Source: Cymbomonas tetramitiformis | Taxonomy: Eukaryota > Chlorophyta > Pyramimonadophyceae > Pyramimonadales > Pyramimonadaceae | NCBI GenBank assembly: GCA_001247695.2 | Contig: LGRX02028782.1 | Coordinates: 38,258 to 102,257 of the forward strand | Direction: 5' to 3' | Length of the DNA stretch: 64,000 nucleotides | Part shown: piece after piece, positions 59,923 through 64,000 of the stretch | How the letters are laid out: each line of letters starts with the position of its first letter | Numbering within the stretch: the first letter of the stretch is position 1 | Notes under the pieces: generated by a model | Databases searched by the model: none | The model's input: the letters and a program-made list of their open reading frames with translations, nothing else | What the model was told of the DNA's origin: nothing | Program-made: the position numbers and the translations under genes

Positions 59923-62511
59923 TTACTGGTCTGAGCCTCCGGGCGCTGCGGTCCGTCGGCTCTGGTGAAAATCCGTCTTCTTGTTGGTGTCAACCACTAC
60001 TGAGGGTTGCACCCGCTTCTTGCTCACGGCTGAAGCACTACGCTGGCCAGTTTTCTGTTTTCTGACGTCCTGTGGTGGGAACGATAGGTCACCGCTGTCG
60101 GCCGTCTCCTCCAAATCAGGGTACGTGAAGCAGATGCCAGTCTCTTCCACTTGCTGTCCGTTCTGCGCCTGCCCGCGCAACTTCTTGTTCTCCTCATTCA
60201 ACTCGTCCGCATTCTTCAACACGGCCTCGAGTTTTCCCTCCAGGATGCTGCGTGTAGCTTGGAGATCCTTCTGTTGCTCCACTGCCTTCGCGCGGTGTCT
60301 CTTCAGGTCCCACTCCAGGAGCGTGGCTCGTTCTAGAGCACAGTTCTTCTGCTTCATGAATTTGAGCTTCTCGTTGATGGATTTTCGCATCACCTCGTTG
60401 CGAGCTTCAACTTTCCTCTCAAGCCTGACCACCATGTCCCTGAGCTCCCCCACATCCTCATCGTCCTTTGCAAGCGTCTCCTCGAGCTCCTTGGCCTTGT
60501 CCTCTGCTTTTGCCAGTGCCCCCTCGAGCTCCTCCACCTTCTCCTCGGCTATCTCGGCCCTCTCCTCGAGCTCCACCAAGAGCTGCACCGTGTCACTGAC
60601 AGGTGGTGAGGGTTGAGTTCGACTCTCCACTTCGGGTTCTTCGCGTAGCAGCTGTGCGAAGAGGGAGAGTGGCTCTCTGTGGATGGTCGTGACCTCGAGA
60701 TGGCTTACCCAGCGAAGTGCGTTGAACTTTCTGTGGTTCTCCAGGAGGTAAAGTTCGTTGAAGGACAGATCCACGATCTTCCCTTCCTGTCGGCAGTACT
60801 CCTCGTCCTCGAAGATGTAGTACAAGTTCTTAACGTTTGGGTGTGCGCGCATCTTGAGCACGTGCACGGTGTTGCCCACCTTCCTGGAACCATCTGTGTA
60901 GATGTGCTCCATGATGTCCTGCGCCACTTTCTCGCCATCCTGGATGTCCTCGAAGTGCTGTTCGAGTGTGTGAGGCAGTCCCAGGTGGCCACCACTGTTT
61001 CTTTGTGCTCGACTCTGGCCTCCCAGGCACAGGTAGCCTGCCATCGAGTGAGCGACGGACCTGATGTACTTCTGCTTGACCTTGTTGTCGATGAACATCA
61101 TGCCGACCCCCCGCAGTGTGTTCCCTTCGCCAGCGAGAATCTTCAGGTTGCCATCGGTGGTCTTCCGATACCTGACCACCAACACCGTCTGGTTTGGTTG
61201 GATCTTGAGCCATCTTAACCCCCTGATGTCCAGCCATTGGTTTCCTGCCTCCTCCCTCTCGTGACCACAGCTGGCGTGCTGAAGATCAAGTGGGCTGTAG
61301 ACGAGCTGTGCAGGCTCTCTCGGGTCAAAAGGCTTGTCGGTCGTGGTCATGGTCTCAGGGACGAGGTGTCGTACTAGCTGAGCAGGTACCACCGGCTTCA
61401 GGCTGTCCTTCCAGACCGTCACCATGGTGTCCATGTCGTCATCCTCCAAGTCCACCGGTGTCTTGGACTTCACCAGCTTGATGTCCTTCGCGTTCACCCG
61501 TGCAGGTGTCTTCCGTTTCGCTGATCTTGGCGGTGCCGGAGCCCTCCTCTCGGAGTAACCGGCCAATGTCTCCTGGGCTGCAATCTCGGAGTTGCAGGCC
61601 TTCAGCATTGAAGAGCCATCCCATATCCCAAGATACTCCCGTGCTGCGTGGTAGTTGTCGAACACCACTCCTGAGCCACCCTCCCCGTCTGTGACAGGAT
61701 AGAACTTCTGAGTACCCCTTGCCTTGTTGTTGCGGATGATGAGCTTGGGTGCCTTGTCGTGTCCTTGCTCCACCTCCTGGTACTGGTCATAAATCAGTTG
61801 CCTGAGGAAGTTGAGGTCAACCTTCCTCGACACCCTCAAGTGCTGGTACATCCAGCACCCCGCGCCCTCGTAGTAGTGGGGCAGCTGCAACTCTGACTCC
61901 AGCTTGGCTGCAAAGCTGCAATCGGCAGGTGAATGGTTCAGAGTGGCCTGCGCGATGCTCAGGGCGTCATCTGCTGGCTTCGTCCTGACACAGAACTTGT
62001 GCACCTTCTGGTCCCACATTAGTGTGCCAACTATGGGGCCAGAAGGATAAACCTGCCCCTCACACAACGAGCGCTGGAGCTCTTCCAGCTTCTCGTCGTG
62101 TGCCTCATGGAGCGCTTCGTAGTCGGGCTCGACCACCGTGAATTCACTGCCTAGGTTAGGCACCACCGAATGCCACCACTCCATGGTGCACTTGGTGTAT
62201 GGATCCCACTTCTGGTCCACCGAGGAAAAGTCAGGCCACCTGAGTCTCTCGTTCGGGACCACCTTCTCCTGTTGGCAGCGAGCGAACTTGACCTTGGTCT
62301 CCTTCTCGTTTACCTTCTCCACAATGTCGCACAGCCTCTGGTAACCATCCCCGGAGGTGTACAACCTCTGTTGCCTCCACGAGCCACCCTCATCACTGAA
62401 CTCCTCCTCGAGGTCACCCCAGCAGTGCACCATGCACCCCTTCCATGGGCGGTGTGCAGTGATTAGGAATTCTGGGTCTAATTCCGCTATCTGCTTCTCC
62501 GTCAAAGGCAC
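59923..62511 (-). CDS. ORF1 of the methyltransferase retroelement, unknown with coiled coil
   Basis: 862 residues upstream of and in the same direction as the polyprotein, 50 bp apart. The N-terminal two-thirds are globular and unfamiliar (WGDLEEEF, PYTKCTMEWWHSVVP, GTLMWDQKVHKFCVRTK, QWLDIRGLRWLKIQPNQ). The C-terminal third (about residues 620-800) is a Glu/Lys/Leu heptad coiled coil, ending in a basic tail. The 62509-62511 codon is GTG, and the frame stays open upstream to about 62600, so the real start lies further 5' or on another exon. By position it should be Gag-like, but there is no zinc knuckle. Confidence 0.5.
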   Translation of the reverse strand: MPLTEKQIAELDPEFLITAHRPWKGCMVHCWGDLEEEFSDEGGSWRQQRLYTSGDGYQRLCDIVEKVNEKETKVKFARCQQEKVVPNERLRWPDFSSVDQKWDPYTKCTMEWWHSVVPNLGSEFTVVEPDYEALHEAHDEKLEELQRSLCEGQVYPSGPIVGTLMWDQKVHKFCVRTKPADDALSIAQATLNHSPADCSFAAKLESELQLPHYYEGAGCWMYQHLRVSRKVDLNFLRQLIYDQYQEVEQGHDKAPKLIIRNNKARGTQKFYPVTDGEGGSGVVFDNYHAAREYLGIWDGSSMLKACNSEIAAQETLAGYSERRAPAPPRSAKRKTPARVNAKDIKLVKSKTPVDLEDDDMDTMVTVWKDSLKPVVPAQLVRHLVPETMTTTDKPFDPREPAQLVYSPLDLQHASCGHEREEAGNQWLDIRGLRWLKIQPNQTVLVVRYRKTTDGNLKILAGEGNTLRGVGMMFIDNKVKQKYIRSVAHSMAGYLCLGGQSRAQRNSGGHLGLPHTLEQHFEDIQDGEKVAQDIMEHIYTDGSRKVGNTVHVLKMRAHPNVKNLYYIFEDEEYCRQEGKIVDLSFNELYLLENHRKFNALRWVSHLEVTTIHREPLSLFAQLLREEPEVESRTQPSPPVSDTVQLLVELEERAEIAEEKVEELEGALAKAEDKAKELEETLAKDDEDVGELRDMVVRLERKVEARNEVMRKSINEKLKFMKQKNCALERATLLEWDLKRHRAKAVEQQKDLQATRSILEGKLEAVLKNADELNEENKKLRGQAQNGQQVEETGICFTYPDLEETADSGDLSFPPQDVRKQKTGQRSASAVSKKRVQPSVVVDTNKKTDFHQSRRTAAPGGSDQ

Positions 62512-62600
62512 ACACCGTGTACGTGGGAGAAGGTCCAGCCATTCTGTCCTGGTCTCCTCCTCCAGGAGCTTCTGCGTGTAACACGCTATTCGGTGAAAAT

Positions 62601-62895
62601 GACATTATGGTAAATAAATGACATTAGTTGTTTTTTGCAATATTCAGGAATTATATTCGTGGAAATTTTAATTGTTTGAAATATTTTTGCTTGCAGGCCA
62701 CCGCGATCGTAAAATTTCAAGACATGTACCAAAATTTTTTCCAAGACATGGTCAAGCATGCAATTTGTTTTCGGTGCGGACAATGGACGTGCACATGACA
62801 TGTGAAAGCAATATGCAATTGACAAACATTATTTTTCTAATAATTGCATTTACATTATGTACATTGATCTTTGCGTCTAAGCAAGCTATTTTTAT
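62601..62895. other. AT-rich spacer
   Basis: No gene recognised; strongly AT-rich compared with the flanking coding sequence. It separates the retroelement from the DUF7869-like gene. No LTR or target duplication was recognised. Confidence 0.4.
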
Positions 62896-64000
62896 TCACA
62901 CCTCGACATCGCTGCCATCGTCTTCCTCATTTTCATCGTTTTCGCTAATTTCTAGATCGCCTTCCGTTTCTAGCATTTGCCCGTTATCAATTCGTCTTTT
63001 TTTGGCACGTTGCGCAAGCAGTGCGATTACGAGCTGTCCATACTGCTTTTCTGGGATACAGCCTTTCACTTCGCCAACAGCGATGTTCCAGGACAGCAAT
63101 ATCTCCTCACTATTGAAGGCTTCTGTTGACGGCGCGTCGGATGGGTTCTCCCAGAAGGCTCCCGCTTTACCCGCTAAAACTTTTCCGAGTCTTCTCTCGT
63201 CCGTGTCCGTGTATTTCTTCACTTTCAGGTACTTGTACTTCAACTGCTTCGCGTAGGCAATCCGTGCATGCACTCGGACAAGCATCAGGGGATCCGACCA
63301 TTCTTTGGCATTGAGCTTGACGCGGAATTGGCATACGTCGTTAGCCTTCACGCCCGTGATTTGTCCAAGGCAAACTGCATAGCTGTTGACGGTCATTTGC
63401 TCGTACGAAACCTCCCATTGTGGGTCAGCCACGTACGCTTCAGCTTTCCTAGAGGCGCGATTCGCCGCCTTGCGTTTGCCCGTGTACATGGCAACCGGTG
63501 CACGCTCTACGCGTTCTTGAATTCGTGCTGGAATCTCTGCTGCTGCTGGTAGCTGAGTTTCAGCGAGTCTGAGAGGTGCTTCAAGAGCATGCACCAAAGG
63601 AGCATTGAGACGGTGGTGTAATTTGCTCGGCAACACGAAAGGAACATCGGGTTCTTCAAACACGTTCTCCTCGGTCAGCTTTCGTTGCTTCCTCAACAAC
63701 TCCGTCCACCACGCCTCGTGGGTAGGTGAAAAAGTCGTACTCAAAATGCTCCGCAATCCTTGCACCAGATCTTCCAGCTTCGCAAGACCTTCGGTGGAGA
63801 ACGCTTTCGGGTCGACAAATTCAGGAAGCTCCTCAGGCATAGAATTCAACACCTTCAGGCCCTCCTCGGGCAACCACTTGATGTCGGTAGAATACATCTT
63901 GTATTGCACAACCACATCGCCGTCCTCGTTCTTGTACGCCTTGAAGGTTTGTTGAGTTGAGATGCCACAAACGTTCTCGTAGCGCCCACTGAACCAGCTC
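62896..64000 (-). CDS. DUF7869-like transposase-type protein, partial at window edge
   Basis: The open frame runs off the right edge (5' end missing). It aligns with the second half of the gene at 14100-15746: WFSGRYENVCGISTQQTFKA with WMAGHHNDLHQISQQQTFKF, then GKRKA, WEVSYEQMTVNSYAV and EWSDPLMLVRVHA. It extends about 118 residues further than the first copy, with a lysine-rich patch (KKRRIDN) and an acidic tail, probably the native C-terminus. The catalytic-like core with the GHTHE motif would lie beyond the window. The two copies are roughly half identical, so they are old relatives. Confidence 0.7.
   Translation of the reverse strand, partial: SWFSGRYENVCGISTQQTFKAYKNEDGDVVVQYKMYSTDIKWLPEEGLKVLNSMPEELPEFVDPKAFSTEGLAKLEDLVQGLRSILSTTFSPTHEAWWTELLRKQRKLTEENVFEEPDVPFVLPSKLHHRLNAPLVHALEAPLRLAETQLPAAAEIPARIQERVERAPVAMYTGKRKAANRASRKAEAYVADPQWEVSYEQMTVNSYAVCLGQITGVKANDVCQFRVKLNAKEWSDPLMLVRVHARIAYAKQLKYKYLKVKKYTDTDERRLGKVLAGKAGAFWENPSDAPSTEAFNSEEILLSWNIAVGEVKGCIPEKQYGQLVIALLAQRAKKRRIDNGQMLETEGDLEISENDENEEDDGSDVEV

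Larger units (their letters stand above)
49266..62600 (-). mobile_element. Retroelement with two methyltransferase domains, PHD finger and 2OG oxygenase
   Basis: Minus strand, in order: ORF1 (62511-59923), membrane region-RT-RNase H-DNMT (59872-56435), DNMT end and linker (56534-55059), integrase (55058-54006), MITE, PHD finger (53726-53560), methyltransferase-like domain (53027-52491), oxygenase (52406-51126), polyGln protein (51247-49266). From 56534 to 51126 all pieces share one phase and are split only by stop codons. The 279-bp insertion (MITE plus duplication) is a multiple of three. LTRs were not found, so the borders are approximate, and membership of the last two ORFs in the element is inferred from phase, strand and spacing. 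Confidence 0.7.

Noticed and set aside
49160..62890. LTR pair for the methyltransferase retroelement
   Set aside because: I compared 48600-49265 with 62590-62895 by eye and found no shared sequence; a dot plot over a wider region is needed before calling LTRs.

Overview
The window is nuclear DNA from a eukaryote, probably a streptophyte (charophyte-type) alga. The grounds are spliceosomal introns with GT-AG borders, a plant-type CACTA transposase, Ty3/gypsy elements with a chromodomain, and retroelements carrying cytosine methyltransferases, an arrangement reported from charophytes and dinoflagellates. The genus is a guess (Chara-like). I found no convincing single-copy host gene, rRNA, tRNA or CRISPR. 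Almost everything is a transposable element or a satellite derived from one.

Layout. 1-1846: non-coding end of a CACTA-like element, rich in palindromic motifs, with a 114-bp tandem repeat. 1847-7569 (-): ten-exon TNP2-type transposase gene, broken by a hAT-type MITE (7152-7429) and an in-frame stop; its introns, not its exons, carry GC-rich palindromes. 7833-14093 (-): a polyprotein-like gene with a Ulp1-type protease and an RNase H but no reverse transcriptase. 14100-15746 (+): a DUF7869-like transposase-type gene with one clear intron; a relative runs off the right edge (62896-64000, -). 15845-17391: GCATGC satellite with a 190-bp assembly gap, then a pair of long direct repeats. 18261-27077 (+): tyrosine-recombinase retrotransposon with the A1-ORFs-B1-A2-B2 split repeats of Ngaro/PAT elements. 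It has an RNase H ahead of the RT, a Dam-like methylase and a RING-H2 ORF. 27351-39420 (+): Ty3/gypsy element with leader microprotein, Pro-rich ORF, Gag, protease, RT, RNase H, a degenerate Dam-like domain, integrase, chromodomain and, in the same frame, a phage-like cytosine-C5 methyltransferase. 39426-48482 (-): a non-autonomous relative in inverse orientation, swollen by coding minisatellites and holding a fragment of the integrase. 49266-62600 (-): a second, very different DNA-methyltransferase retroelement. In order it has a coiled-coil ORF1, a membrane-spanning N-terminal region, RT, RNase H, a DNMT3/DRM-like C5 methyltransferase, integrase, PHD finger, a second methyltransferase-like domain and a 2-oxoglutarate/Fe(II) oxygenase-like protein with polyGln. 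It is interrupted by another copy of the hAT-type MITE (53735-54005).

Unifying theme: three unrelated retroelements in 64 kb carry DNA-methylase-type domains of different families, and one adds a chromatin reader and a possible oxygenase. I infer that these elements write, read or erase marks on their own DNA copies. The sequence shows the domains; the function is inference. Most copies are decayed by single stops and homopolymer frameshifts, so activity of these particular copies is unlikely.
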